DNA of 64,000 bases from assembly GCA_037974335.1 (NCBI GenBank), contig CM075760.1:8305432-8369431 (forward strand), given 5' to 3'. The stretch's first letter is position 1. Every line of letters starts with the position of its first letter. The notes below the pieces were generated by a model, which worked only from the letters and a program-made list of their open reading frames with translations, did not search any database and was not told where the DNA came from. This stretch comes from Prionace glauca (Eukaryota; Chordata; Chondrichthyes; Carcharhiniformes; Carcharhinidae). Below are positions 31,441 to 41,339 of this stretch, one piece after another. The position numbers were made by a program, and so were the translations under genes.

Positions 31441-31780
31441 GCTGGCAGGGAGCACCGCGCAGGCGCACTGCTGCACCTTGCCTGGTGAGGCTGGCGGTCC
31501 TTCTTCCGGGTTTGTCTCTGCGGGAAGCAGAGCGGCTTAGGACAAACTCGGGACTGGCCTGGAACCTTCTTATTCGAGGTTTGCTGACTTCACTGGTTGT
31601 TTATGAAGCCTTTCCATCTTCCCTTTGCGGCGGTCTCTCTCTCGGACCCGCCGCTTCCTGACCCGCCGCAAGGACAAGAAACAAGGAACTCCCGACTGCC
31701 AGCATCCCCACTGCGCAAACTCAGAACATGGCCTGTACTACGCCTGCGCGGAATCCTCTGCTGCCTGAATAGGGATGAGG
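31440..31780 (-). promoter_or_regulatory. GC-rich promoter block of ZNF-7
   Basis: CpG-rich sequence with GCGCAGGCGCAC (31455) and CTGCGCAAAC words and several CCGCC clusters (31630-31680) lies just upstream of the ZNF-7 5' block. A TATA box is absent. It is the only strong GC island between ZNF-7 and the fold-back repeat at 31784. Confidence 0.45.
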
Positions 31781-31783
31781 TGG

Positions 31784-31965
31784 AGATGCCGGCGTTGGAC
31801 TGGGGTAAACACAGCAAGAAGTCTCACAACACCAGGTTAAAATCCAACAGGTTTATTTGGAATCACCAGCTTTCGGAGTGCTGCTGGTTCGTTAGGTGAG
31901 CGACTCACCTGATGAAGGAGCAGTGCACCAAAAACTCGTAATTCCAAATAAACATTTTCCCCTGG
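31784..31965. repeat. compact fold-back repeat, second type
   Basis: The arms GTGGAGATGCCGGCGTTGGA through GGTTTATTTGGAATCACCAG on the left, and CGTAATTCCAAATAAAC on the right, fold on a centre near CACCTGATGAAGGAGC. This is the compact form of the element at 5463-5875. The outer right arm is cut short. Confidence 0.75.
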
Positions 31966-32067
31966 TTTCTGTGGGTATGATTCATCTTTCATTCCCTCAC
32001 CCTGCAATATAAATATCTCCCACTTTCTATGCCTTTTAGCTTTGACAAAAGGTAATCTGGACTAAAA

Positions 32068-32402
32068 ATGGCACAGTGGCATGGTGGTTAGCACTGTTAC
32101 CTCACAGCGCCAGGGACCTGGGTTCGATTTCTGGCTTAGGTCACTGTCTGCGTGGAGTTTGCATGTTCTCTCCATGTCTGCATGGGTTTCCTCCGGATGC
32201 TCCAGTTTTCTCCCACAATCCAAAAGATGTGTGGATTAGCTGCATTGGCCATGTTAAATTCCTCCTTGTGTCCTGTGATGCATAGGTTAGAGGGATTAGG
32301 GGGTAAATATGTGGGGTTGTGGGGATAGCGTCTGGGCGAGATTGTGTTGGTGCAGACTCGATGGGCCTAATGGCCTCTCTCTGTACTGTATAGATTCTAT
32401 GA
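32068..32402 (+). mobile_element. full-length tRNA-type SINE, plus
   Basis: The head has an A-box-like TGGTTAGCACTGTTACC and a B-box GGTTCGATTTC, the internal pol III promoter. The body and the 3' module GATGGGCCTAATGGCC follow, ending ATAGATTCTATG. It is the best plus-strand copy of the family in the window. An 85-base stretch with ATGCTGCCAGACCTGCTGAG (32430-32449) after it is another widespread repeat, also seen near 10440 and 26060. Confidence 0.9.
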
Positions 32403-32599
32403 TATGTCAGCTCTTTTCTCTCTTTACAGATGCTGCCAGACCTGCTGAGGTTTTCCAACATTTTCTCTTTTGGTTTCAGATTCACAAATAGCTTATAATC
32501 ATTCTTTTGCTTTTATCGGGTACAGACTGGGACTGAAAGGTCATCTATGAAATTAGGAAACAGATCAAGGGGAGAATGAACATAAGAACATGTCAGAAT

Positions 32600-32800
32600 G
32601 TGCGTAGACTGTATGGAATTTGCACACTATCAGCATGGGTTTCCTCCCAGAGTCCAAAGATGTGTAGGTTAGGTTTATTGGCCTTAGTAAATTGCCCCTT
32701 AGTGTCAGGGGGACGAGCATACGCCAAAGATGTTCATGTTCGGTGAATTACCATGCTAAATTGTCCTTTAATCTTTTGTGGTTGCCTCTATACCAATTAT
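32600..32800 (+). mobile_element. tRNA-type SINE, partial
   Basis: GGGTTTCCTCCCAGAGTCCA and the TTGCCCCTTAGTGTC body are clear. Head and 3' module are lost or strongly diverged. Confidence 0.65.
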
Positions 32801-33450
32801 TGTTCAGTATAGATTTAAGGTTCATGGAAAGAGGTGGAATCGGATGGTTAAAATTGCTTATCACCTTTGGAACATCATTTTTTCCTGGAATTTCTTCACA
32901 TTTTTAGTTCTTGCAGTCATTAATACTTTAGCCAACATAAGGCTGCTGTTGGCCACAGAAAGGACAGGAAGTGTCCCTTGTGTGTGCATATGTGGGAGCT
33001 GGTGTATACAAGTGTTGTGTATCGTGAAATATATCTGTGTGTGTGTGTCTGTTAGTGTGTTGTTTGTGCGGAGAGGATGTCTGTGTGTAACAGAGGGTGA
33101 GAGTGTTTGTAGATCTGTGTTTAGGTGTCTGTATGTGCTGATTCTCATAAACTTAGCACAAACTGTTTCCACCAAGCAGACAATGTGGTTCCTAAGAATC
33201 CCATTGAGTGACTTGAGTGATACAATTAGCAGATCCATCATCCAGGGTGAAACCACAAGCTGTGCTGTGTGAAATCCGACATTACACAGGCCTCACTTCT
33301 CCCAGAATAACCTTAAGTGACTGCTGCTTTTCAGATCCCTTTTTTTTTGCTCATCTGTTTAAAGTCACAAACAGAAAGGTCCAGTTTTTCTCCTGGAGTT
33401 TGACACAAAGCAGCTTTCACAATGATGCAGAGTTTCAGCCAATGAGGGAG
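32801..33450. other. no gene recognised; GT-rich tract inside
   Basis: A GT-rich tract (33025-33130: TGTGTGTGTGTCTGTTAGTG and similar words) produces long chance open frames on both strands, which I do not accept as genes. The rest holds no recognisable repeat. Confidence 0.5.
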
Positions 33451-34088
33451 ATCTGGTTTCAGCTCCGCCCCTCACTCACTCCGATTGGTTGGTGGACCAA
33501 CCGCTCCGCTCGGTCCTCCAGCCCCGCCCCCGATTCACACTGGTTGGAGGAACAGCCCCGCCCCCTCTTCCTATTGGGCCGCAGTTGCTGTCAATCACTG
33601 CCGGGCATTTTAATGTGGAGCATGCGCAGTGCCGCTGGAAGCTCAGGAGTGAGGCGGTGAAAATTCTCATCGCATCAGAAACCGAGGGTGGGTAATGAAG
33701 GAGGGATGGAGCCAGCGGGTGAGCTGGAGGCTTCAATAACACGCCGTTTCGGCGCTGAGCCCCAAATACAAAGCTCCGGTGCGGGTTGTGAACCTGGGAA
33801 ATCAGCTCGGGTTTTTCCCGGAGACAGGCCCTGATTCCGCACCGCCATCTTTATCGGGAAACTGTGTGGCAAGGCGCATGCGTACTGAAGAGGGCCCCGC
33901 CTATCAGTCAGTCTGGTTGGAGAACAAGAACTCTGCAGTCTCTTCCTATTGGTCCGGATCTGCTGTCAATCACCCCGGGGCATTGTGAGGTTAGCGGGGG
34001 GGATTCATCATCACCCGCTGGAGGCCCCCACACCCCCAATAAGAGCCATTGGGTTTTATTGTCAGTCTGCAGACAGGAGCTGGAGAAC
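33451..34088 (+). promoter_or_regulatory. GC-rich promoter block for ZNF-8/ZNF-9
   Basis: The order of ATTGG elements (33484, 33542, 33572, 33949), GC boxes (CCCCGCCCCC at 33522 and CCCCGCCCCCT near 33555), GCATGCGCAG (33622) and the inverted YY1-like CCGCCATCTTTAT (33843) matches the blocks at 13.8 and 57.6 kb. The CTGTCAATCAC region occurs twice (33591 and 33963), so the block itself was partly duplicated. The right end GGAGCTGGAGAACTGAAC joins a fold-back repeat at the same point as at 13392. Confidence 0.6.
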
Positions 34089-34097
34089 TGAACTCAT

Positions 34098-34302
34098 GAT
34101 GTGGGTAATCCGGCGTTGGACTGGCGTAAACACAGTAAAAAGTCTGACAACACCAGGTTTTAGTCCAACCTATTTATTTGATAATATACTCGCAAGCTTT
34201 CGGGTTAGCCCCTTTACCTGACGAAGGGGCTAACCCGAAAGCTTGTGAGAATATTATCAAATAAATAGGTTGGACTAAAACCTGGTGTTGTCAGACTTTG
34301 AA
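34098..34302. repeat. compact fold-back repeat, first type
   Basis: The left arm CGGCGTTGGACTGGCGTAAA to GCAAGCTTTCGGGTTAGCCC and the right arm GGGGCTAACCCGAAAGCTTG to CCTGGTGTTGTCAGAC are nearly perfect inverse copies around CTTTACCTGACGAAGG. No coding capacity is present. It may be a non-autonomous element, but no terminal duplication is obvious. Confidence 0.85.
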
Positions 34303-34309
34303 CTGAACC

Positions 34310-34530
34310 CAGACAGAGGAGAGGGAGGGAGGAAACTGGGAGTGGAGGAAAGAAATGGTGAGATGGGTTAGAATTCAGTCCAGGGACCAGGGAGAGTGCG
34401 AGGGATGTGGATTTACAGATTTGGGGGAACAAGAGAGGAAAAAATGTCCCAGAGAAACTAGAATTCTCTGTTCAGAATTTCTATCCTGGACTGACGGCGA
34501 TTACTTTTGTAAGTTCATTTTACAGGATAT
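34310..34530 (+). other. conserved intron end and splice acceptor of ZNF-8
   Basis: GAGGGAGGGAGGAAACTGGG through GGGGGAACAAGAGAGGAAAA to TATCCTGGACTGACGG (branch point) and TTCATTTTACAG (AG at 34525-34526), then GATATTAG. The same 220-base block lies 2.06-2.08 kb downstream, before ZNF-9. Confidence 0.75.
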
Positions 34531-34870
34531 TAGAAAGGATGAGTGCAGATGGGTTAGGGCTAACCCTAACCAAACTTAATGTCAAACTTCACCTGACAGT
34601 CAGTTGGTTCATCATGACCTCAATATCATCAGCTTAGAGGCTTAAAGAGAATTGTTCCTTTGTTCTGACTGAGGGAAAATATTTTAAACATCAGTGTTAC
34701 TGGAAAAGCACCAAGAGACCCATGCACACCTGAGTGAGAGTGTTCCAGTGAACTGACTGTGGAAAGAACTTTAACCAGTTACACAGCCTGATAAAACATC
34801 ACACCATTCACAGTGTGGACAAGCCTTCAACTAATCATCCAACCTGGACAGACACAAGGACACTGGCACT

Positions 34871-35794
34871 ATGGAGAAACTGTGGAAATGTGAGGACTGT
34901 GAGAAGGAATTCAGTTATAGAACCCGGCTAGATGCAGTCACACTGGGGCCATTGACTTGGAGAAACTGTGGAAATGTGAGGACTGTGGGAAAGGATTCAA
35001 TTACTCATCCTTGTTGGACAACCACTAACACATTCACACTAGGGAGCAGCCATTTACCTGTTCTGTATGTGGGAAAGGATTTACTTAGCTAACCGGCCTC
35101 ACGTTACACCAGTGCATTCACACCGAGGAGAGGCTGTTCAGCTGCACTCACTGTTGAAAAAGTTTCAGGTCTTCATCAGACCTCAGTCAACATCATCACA
35201 GTCACAATGGGGAGAGGCCATTCACCTGCTCCATGTGTGGGAAGGGATTCACAAAGTCCTCCAACCTGGTGACACACCAGAGAATTCACTCTGAGGAGAA
35301 GCCGTTTAACTGCACTTCCTATGGAAAGAGGTTCAGATATTCACACAGCCTCGAAGAACACCAGTGAATTCACATGGGGGAGAAGTCTTTCAACTGTTCA
35401 GTCTGTGGACAGGGATTCACTCAGTCATCCAGTCTGGTGAGTCTTTAGAGAGTCCATACTGGGGAGAGTCCATTCAGCTGCACCTCCTGTGGGAAGAATT
35501 TAAACATATGCCCTCATTGAACACCAGCGAGTTCACACCGGGGAGAGATCATTCACCTGCTCTGTGTGTGGGAAGGGATTCACTGTGTCATCCAACCTCA
35601 AGGCTCACCAGCAAATTCAGTCTGAGGAGAAACTATTCAGCTGCTCTGACTGTGGAAAGAGTTTCAGGTCTTCATCTGCTCTCTTTATACACCAGCGAGC
35701 TCACACTGGGGAGAGATCACTCACTTGCTCTGTGTGTGGGAAAGGATTCATTCGGTCTTGCAGCCTAGTGACACATGAGCAAATCCACATGTGA
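34871..35794 (+). pseudogene. ZNF-8, decayed zinc-finger array
   Basis: About ten fingers of the finger-only type can be read, in two frames. The ATG at 34871 gives [16 protein letters not shown], after which the opening finger is repeated out of frame: TGGAAATGTGAGGACTGTG occurs at 34883 and again at 34967. In the main frame at least four stops interrupt the fingers (for example at the ends of the second and third fingers), and a frameshift lies near 35500. The last three fingers ([52 protein letters not shown]) are open again up to TGA at 35792-35794. It is a tandem duplicate of ZNF-9, which remained open. Dead gene; the start duplication is its most distinctive feature. Confidence 0.85.
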
Positions 35795-36354
35795 CTGAGA
35801 GGTTGGATTCTGCTTTCCTGCTAATGTTCATTACATCCAGGATTGATAGTTGGACAATTTTAAGTTTGTTTCTGTTGGTATTGACAACCCTATAACTGGC
35901 TGAAGTTTAATATTCTGTAGATATTACTACCTTCAAAGCGACAATGTCCCTTTTTAAAGGCACCATCTGTGATTTTTCAGTTGAATTCAAGAACTCTCAA
36001 CAGAAATTTGTTGTGATAAGACTGAAATTTTTACTTCAATTCTAAATTGATCTTAGGTGCAAAATCTACAATTCATTGTCTCCTGAGAATATGGGTTTTC
36101 ATCAAGTGGAGGTGACTTTGCCAGCTTGGGTATATTCACAGGATAAAGGATGATCACTCCAACAGCGCAACAACAAGAGCCAAACTGAAAACAACAACCC
36201 ATAACCAGACCTGAGAACCACTTAATATGTGGCACTTGAAGCAGAACCTGCCTCTCATAGATTGGTCTCTGCAGCCAACAGTCACAGTGAATCAGAGAGT
36301 GGGTGGGTCTTGAGCGTCCCAGTGACCAGGAGAGAAAACAATCTTCTTGATTTT
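35795..36354 (+). other. 3'UTR of ZNF-8 and upstream region of ZNF-9
   Basis: The 3'UTR motif GTTTCTGTTGGTATTGACAA and the GAAGTTTAATATTCTG block is shared with ZNF-2, -4 and -9 (to about 36050). The remainder to 36354 has no gene and no named repeat. Confidence 0.5.
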
Positions 36355-36605
36355 GCACAGAGAAGCAAGAGAGCTGAAGGCAGGCAGACTGGAGGGAGGG
36401 AGGGAGGAAACAGGGAGTGGAGGGCAGAGATGGTGGGATGGGTTTGGATTTCAGCCTAGGGAGGATGGGGAGTGTTTGGGATGGGGTTTTACAAATTTGG
36501 GGGAACAAGAGAGGAAAGAATGTTCCAGAGAAATTAGAAATGTTTGAGATAAATTTCTATCCTGGACTGACAGTGATTAATTTTATGATTTTTTTTACAG
36601 ATCTT
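36355..36605 (+). other. conserved intron end and splice acceptor of ZNF-9
   Basis: GGAGGGAGGGAGGAAACAGG to GGGGGAACAAGAGAGGAAAG, TATCCTGGACTGACAG (branch point) and ATTTTTTTTACAG (AG near 36599-36600). The exon opens ATCTTACAAGGG. Confidence 0.75.
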
Positions 36606-36930
36606 ACAAGGGAAAGATTTGTTGATGCAAAACTCAAAACAGCATTTTGGTATGAGTCATTCAACTATTCATCAATCTTTCAATGTGGAAGGAGATATGT
36701 TTATCTGTGGAAAAGATCTTAAACATCAGTGCAACTGGAGAAACACCAAGACACACATCCACACACCTGAGTGAGAGTGTTCCAATGAACTGACTGTGGA
36801 AAGAACTTTAACCAGTAACACAGCCTGAAAAAACATCACACCATTCACAGAGGGGAGCAAACTCGTGTTCTGTATGTGGATGAGGTTTCAACTGCTCTCT
36901 AGGCTGGGGAGACAGGAGGAGACCCAGACC

Positions 36931-37731
36931 ATGGAGAAACGTTGGAAATGTGGGGACTGTGGTAAAAAATTCAAGTCTTTATTCCGGCTGGAAATCCATC
37001 GACGCAGTCACACCGGGGAGAAGCCATTCGTCTGTTCTGTGTGTGGGAAGAAATTTACCAAGACAACCTACCTGATGTTACACCAGAGAATTCACACTGA
37101 GGAGAGGCCCTTCAGCTGCACTTACTGTGGGAAGAGATTTAACAGCACATCCAGCCTCGCTACACACCAGCGAATTCACACTGGGGTGAAGCCATTCACC
37201 TGCTCTGTGTGCAGTGAGAGATTCACTCGGTCATCCGGCCTTTGGACACATCAGCGAATTCACACTGAGGAGAAATCATTCAGCTGCACCTCCTGTGGAA
37301 AGAGTTTCAGACAGTCATCGACCCTGACTGCACACCAACGCACTCACACCGGGGAGAGACCATTCACCTGCTCCGTGTGTGGGAAGAAATTCTCTCAGTC
37401 ATTCGATCTGGTGAGACACCAGCGACTTCACACCGGGGAGAGACCGTTCACCTGCTCGGTGTGTGGGAAGGGATTCGCTCGGTTATTCACCCTCCAGTCC
37501 CACCACCGCATTCACACTCAGGAGAATCCATTCAGCTGCAGTACCTGTGGAAAGAGTTTCAAGCAGTCATCCAACCTTCTGACTCACCAACGTACTCACT
37601 CTGGGGAGAGGCCTTTCACCTGCTCCTTGTGTAGAAAGACATTCACAAGGTCCTCCAGCCTGCTGAGACACCAGCAAATTCATAATAGAATGCAAGGATT
37701 GGATTCTGCTTTTAATCACAGCCAGGATTGA
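36931..37731 (+). CDS. ZNF-9, C2H2 zinc-finger protein, 9 fingers
   Basis: The ATG at 36931 sits in a good context (GACCATGG) and opens M-E-K-R-W-K-C, the standard opening of this gene group. The frame is open 22 codons further upstream through a decayed finger, but that stretch (from 36865) contains no usable finger. Nine complete fingers follow: CGDC, CSVC, CTYC, CSVC, CTSC, CSVC, CSVC, CSTC, CSLC. Most helices are of the GK-F-SS-L type, and the HTGERP and HTEE-P linkers alternate. The tail HNRMQGLDSAFNHSQD parallels the tail of ZNF-3, which shows common ancestry across strands. The stop is TGA at 37729-37731. No other domain is seen. Its tandem sister ZNF-8 is dead, so ZNF-9 is probably the one under selection. 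Confidence 0.9.
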   Translation: MEKRWKCGDCGKKFKSLFRLEIHRRSHTGEKPFVCSVCGKKFTKTTYLMLHQRIHTEERPFSCTYCGKRFNSTSSLATHQRIHTGVKPFTCSVCSERFTRSSGLWTHQRIHTEEKSFSCTSCGKSFRQSSTLTAHQRTHTGERPFTCSVCGKKFSQSFDLVRHQRLHTGERPFTCSVCGKGFARLFTLQSHHRIHTQENPFSCSTCGKSFKQSSNLLTHQRTHSGERPFTCSLCRKTFTRSSSLLRHQQIHNRMQGLDSAFNHSQD

Positions 37732-38165
37732 TAGCCTGACAATATTGGTTCAATTTTTGCTGATATTAACATCCCTATAAATAGCTGGAGTTTAATATTC
37801 TGGCGATGTCACTGATTTTTGGAGCTGTAATATCCCTTTTTGAAAACACCTTTTGTGATCTTTCTCCTTAATTCAAGAATCCTCAACAAGAACCTGTTCA
37901 ACATAAAATTATGAACTTTACCTCAATCCTAAACTAATCTTTGATGCAAATCTGTGTGTGAATGATTCCTGATTAACAACTCCAATTAGAAAATGCTAAT
38001 TAATCCTTGCTGATAATTCTGACTGATCCCTTCACGTCCGTTATGAAAATAAATTATGAAGGATCCTAAACAAATAGTGAAATACTATATAGGCACAGTA
38101 AAAGTTTACATGAAAACTTTAAGAATAAGCAGTGATATTGATGAAACTGGGAAGTTGCTGAGTTC
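37732..38165 (+). other. 3'UTR of ZNF-9 and flank
   Basis: The TTTGCTGATATTAACATCCC and GCTGGAGTTTAATATTCTGG blocks are shared with the other plus-strand genes. Beyond about 37950 nothing is recognised. Confidence 0.5.
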
Positions 38166-38169
38166 AATC

Positions 38170-39260
38170 ATTTCTGGCACAGCAGCAGCAATGTTGGTAA
38201 AGGTGAGACCCACAACAAAGATTGGTTTGAGATCCATTCAGCAGAGATGACACCTGCCATTGAAGCAAAAAATCGAAGCCTGTCTGATGGACAATATAAA
38301 CCCAATAGCTGGAACATTGCATCAGTTGAAAGAAGTGTTGAAAACGGAGATACGCTGTTAATAAACACAGGACAATCCTACACCAGTAGTTCCAAATTGC
38401 CTGTGATAATGAATATCTCTGCCGTGTTTGATGGGATTAAGAAAGTGGTGCTACCGGCACGAAATTTGGCCCCTGAAATTGGCAGATGGTGATGTTTTCA
38501 CCGACAGAAGTCCCGCTGGTTTGAAGTTTTAAAGTTTATTTTTTTGTCACAAATAGGCAAATGTTAACAGTGCAATGAAGTTACTGTGAAAATACCCAAG
38601 ATGCCACATTCCGGCACCTGTGCACCGAGAGAATTTCACATTGTGGGAGGAAACCGGCGCACCCGGAGGAAACCCATGCAAACACAGGGCGAACATGCAG
38701 ATTCCGCACAGCCAGTGATCCAAGCCGAGAATCAAACCTGGATCCCTGCGCTGTGAGGCAGCAGTGCTAACCGCTGTGCCACTGAGCTATACTGTGAGAC
38801 AGATACCATGCAGTGTCTGTTTGATTCTCCTGCAGTTTCCTGTCTTGGTTGAGTTCAACAAGGAACTCTCATCATTTGAACTGGAAAAGGTCATTGGTTG
38901 CTGAGCAAGTAGAAAGGCTTCCAGCAAGGATGGAATTCCAGCTGAACCGATCAAACACAAAGTCCCATCCATTGCCACATCTTCACAGCCTCCGCCTCTT
39001 TTGGGTGTGAGACTGGTTCACAGGAGATATGTGACATGAAAATTTTCACAATATACAGAAACAGCAGTGACAGAGGAGACAGCAACAACCACAGGGACAT
39101 CTCCCTCCTTAACATCACTGGGAAGGCCTTCACTAGAGTCATGTTTAAAAGACTTCAGCGCATTGCCGACTGAGTGTATCCAGAATCACAGTGTGGTTTC
39201 TGTGCTGAAAGATCTGTAGTGAACATGATCTCCACACACCAGCTACAAGGGAAGTGAACA
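38170..39260 (+). mobile_element. old LINE of a third type, with a SINE inside
   Basis: Plus-strand pieces resemble a non-LTR RT: RPTTKIGLRSIQQR (a linker before RT) near 38204, and KASSKDGIPAEPIKHKVP, NNHRDISLLNITGKAFTRV and YPESQCGFCAERSVVNMIS at 38918-39235. The wording differs from the CR1-like and L2-like copies of this window, so it is a third LINE type; the clade is not assigned. Many lesions; old. Confidence 0.6.
38525..38787 (-). mobile_element. tRNA-type SINE nested in the third-type LINE
   Basis: The tail TAAAGTTTATTTTTTTGTCA, the body GGAAACCGGCGCACCCGGAG and the head GCTAACCGCTGTGCCACT are complete. Confidence 0.85.
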
Positions 39261-39973
39261 ATTGCTATTGAATCTAAAATGCTGCCAGTTCCTCTATCGA
39301 GAAAAGTGAAATGTTCTAATTACTGAATGAAAGTAAACCTGAAAGTGAATCACAATTGTACAATTGGAAAAGGTGTGAAAATGTTTGGTTCCCTGGAAAT
39401 CAACTTCAGCCGTGAGAGGGTCCACCCTCTTTAACTCTATTGTCTAAGAAGGTTGAAGAGGTACCTTTTTTCAGTTTATTTTTTTCCTGAGTTGTAACAG
39501 TTATTTGGAAAGACACTTGAACAAAGACAAAAAAAAACTTTTGGGGCCAAATAAGATCGAAATGTGATAGGTTCATTTTTGATCTGAAAATCAATTTGAC
39601 ACGAATGTGCACACTTGTGAGCCCTTGCTTCACCCTTTTACAATCAGGCAGCACGGTGACAATTCAATCCAAAGATTCTGTTCTTGAAGATTTTATTTCA
39701 TCCCATTTGTTGTCATTTAAAACAAAGTCCCTGAGAACAGGAGATCCTGAGCGTTACCCTCCGCAAACTGAAACAACTGTCTGAACATCTGTCTCTGATC
39801 TCAATTACACCATTATGTGAGAGTCTAACTGGACAGTAAAGTTTCCGCAGTCTTCTGAAACAGAGAGAATGGGAAGCCCCATTTAGAATCAAAGGTGGAA
39901 AAAATTCACGCCAGTTATTGGGAATTGGAATAATTCACTCTGGGATTAGTTGAATGGAACAAACAAACTGGAA
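39261..39973. other. no gene recognised
   Basis: I see no coding signature on either strand and no named repeat. The composition is AT-rich. Confidence 0.5.
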
Positions 39974-40372
39974 GAATGAGGGGAGATCTCATTGAGACGT
40001 ATAAGATGATGAATGGGATGGATAGGATAGAGGTGGAGAGACTCTTCCCGCTCAAAAAAGACAGTAGGACTAGGGGGCACAGCCTCAAGGTAAAGGGGAG
40101 GCGGTTTAGAACAGAGTTGAGGAGGAACTTCTTCACTCAAAGGGTGGTGAATCTCTGGAATTCTCTGCCCGTTGAAGTGGTGGAGGCTGCCTCGCTAAAT
40201 ATTTTTAAGAAACGGGTTGATGGGTTTTTGATAAGAGAAGGGATTAAGGGTTATGGGGAGAGGGCGGGAAAGTGGAACTGAGCCACGACAGATCAGCCAT
40301 GATCTTATTGAATGGCGGGGCAGGCTCGAAGGGCCAGATGGCCTACTCCTCCTATTTCTTATGTTCTTATAT
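39974..40372 (+). mobile_element. young CR1-like LINE, 3' end
   Basis: [20 protein letters not shown] to GYGERAGKWN is an open frame of about 100 codons, nearly identical to the end of the copy at 1983, with the tail CCTATTTCTTATGTTC. It is strongly 5' truncated. Confidence 0.9.
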
Positions 40373-40554
40373 CCGCGTACATTCTAGTGGAAGTTAGGAA
40401 GTTAGTTTGAAGATGAGACAAGTAATTAATTGATAGTTTTCTCTTGGAGAGGTTTGTATTCTTGCTTATGAACTTAAAAACAAAACTGAATCTGATAGTT
40501 TCTTCCTTCAGGTAGTAGCCAGACTATCGGAACCACTCTCTACTGTAAATGGTG

Positions 40555-40740
40555 TTTTTTTCTTCCATGTTCAAAATCCAATAATATTCAGGTTATGATA
40601 AACTAACAACTCTGTCAGATGTTGATGTGATGCTTGGATGGAATTCCCAACTGCAATACACCTCTCTCAATTCCCTGTGAAGTTGATTTAAAACAGAAAA
40701 AAGAGAGTGAGCGAGAACCCACGAGAGAGATAAGCAAACA
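40555..40740 (-). other. orphan ZNF 5' exon and acceptor
   Basis: The minus strand matches the region upstream of ZNF-11 (TTAAATCAACTTCACAG acceptor near 40679, then exon, then the CATGGAAGAAAAA start-like sequence near 40571). No finger array follows in the direction of transcription; LINE sequence at 39974-40372 lies there instead. Confidence 0.55.
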
Positions 40741-40814
40741 TCTTCACATCGAGACCACCTTAATATCACTTGAAAATTTGAGTGGACTGTCTTAGACAGC
40801 ACTTGGACCCATTA

Positions 40815-40911
40815 TTTTGGGATACCGGTGTGCGTGTGCAGATGTTTCTTGGATCAGGGGACACAGATTCAAGATAAGTGGCTGTAGGGGTAGAGAGGAC
40901 ATGAGAAAAAA
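40815..40911 (+). mobile_element. short CR1-like fragment
   Basis: GGGGACACAGATTCAAGATAA and the AGAGAGGACATGAGAAAAAA stretch match the LINE segment that follows the LFP-like block in longer copies. It directly abuts the ZNF-10 fragment. Confidence 0.55.
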
Positions 40912-41206
40912 CTTCTCACAGTTCAGGCATTTAAAAGGTTTCTCATTAGTGTGAACTCGCTGATGTTTCAGTAGGTGGGATGACTGAGTGAATCCCTTCC
41001 CCCACACACAGCAGGTAAATGGTTTCTCCCCAATGTGGATTCGCTGGTATTTCAGCAGATCAGATAACTGAATGAATCCATTCCCACAATCGGAGCAGGT
41101 AAATGATCTCTCCCCAGTGTGAACTCGCTGATGTATCATCAGGTGGGATGACTGAATCCCTTCCAACACACAGAGCAGGTGAATGGCCTCTCCCCAGTGT
41201 GACCAC
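40912..41206 (-). pseudogene. ZNF-10, copied fragment of ZNF-11
   Basis: About 295 bases correspond almost base for base to 43385-43683, the middle of ZNF-11. They cover roughly three and a half fingers (the [16 protein letters not shown] finger and its neighbours) on the minus strand. Both ends stop abruptly, at LINE sequence on the left and at an unnamed repeat on the right. Four bases are missing near 41153 compared with ZNF-11, which breaks the frame. At the place where ZNF-11 has a nonsense codon, this copy has the normal CAG. There is no start, no stop and no promoter, so it is a segmental duplication fragment and not a gene. Confidence 0.85.
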
Positions 41207-41339
41207 TATTACATCATAGCGGAGCCTTAGTGATGAAAACAGTTTTGTTCCAGATGCAGCAAATCCATTACTGATAGATCTGGAATGAAAATAGTGGGAA
41301 AGAAACCATCCCAAGGTATTTCAGAGGACTTCAATAAAA

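Noticed and set aside
32068-32150. tRNA gene
   Set aside because: A and B boxes are present but they head a SINE. The same head precedes SINE bodies at many other places, and there is no 3' half of a cloverleaf.
32778-33272. Open frames of 164 (+) and 131 (-) codons
   Set aside because: They come from a GT-rich tract that lacks stops. There are no domain signatures and no splice or promoter context.
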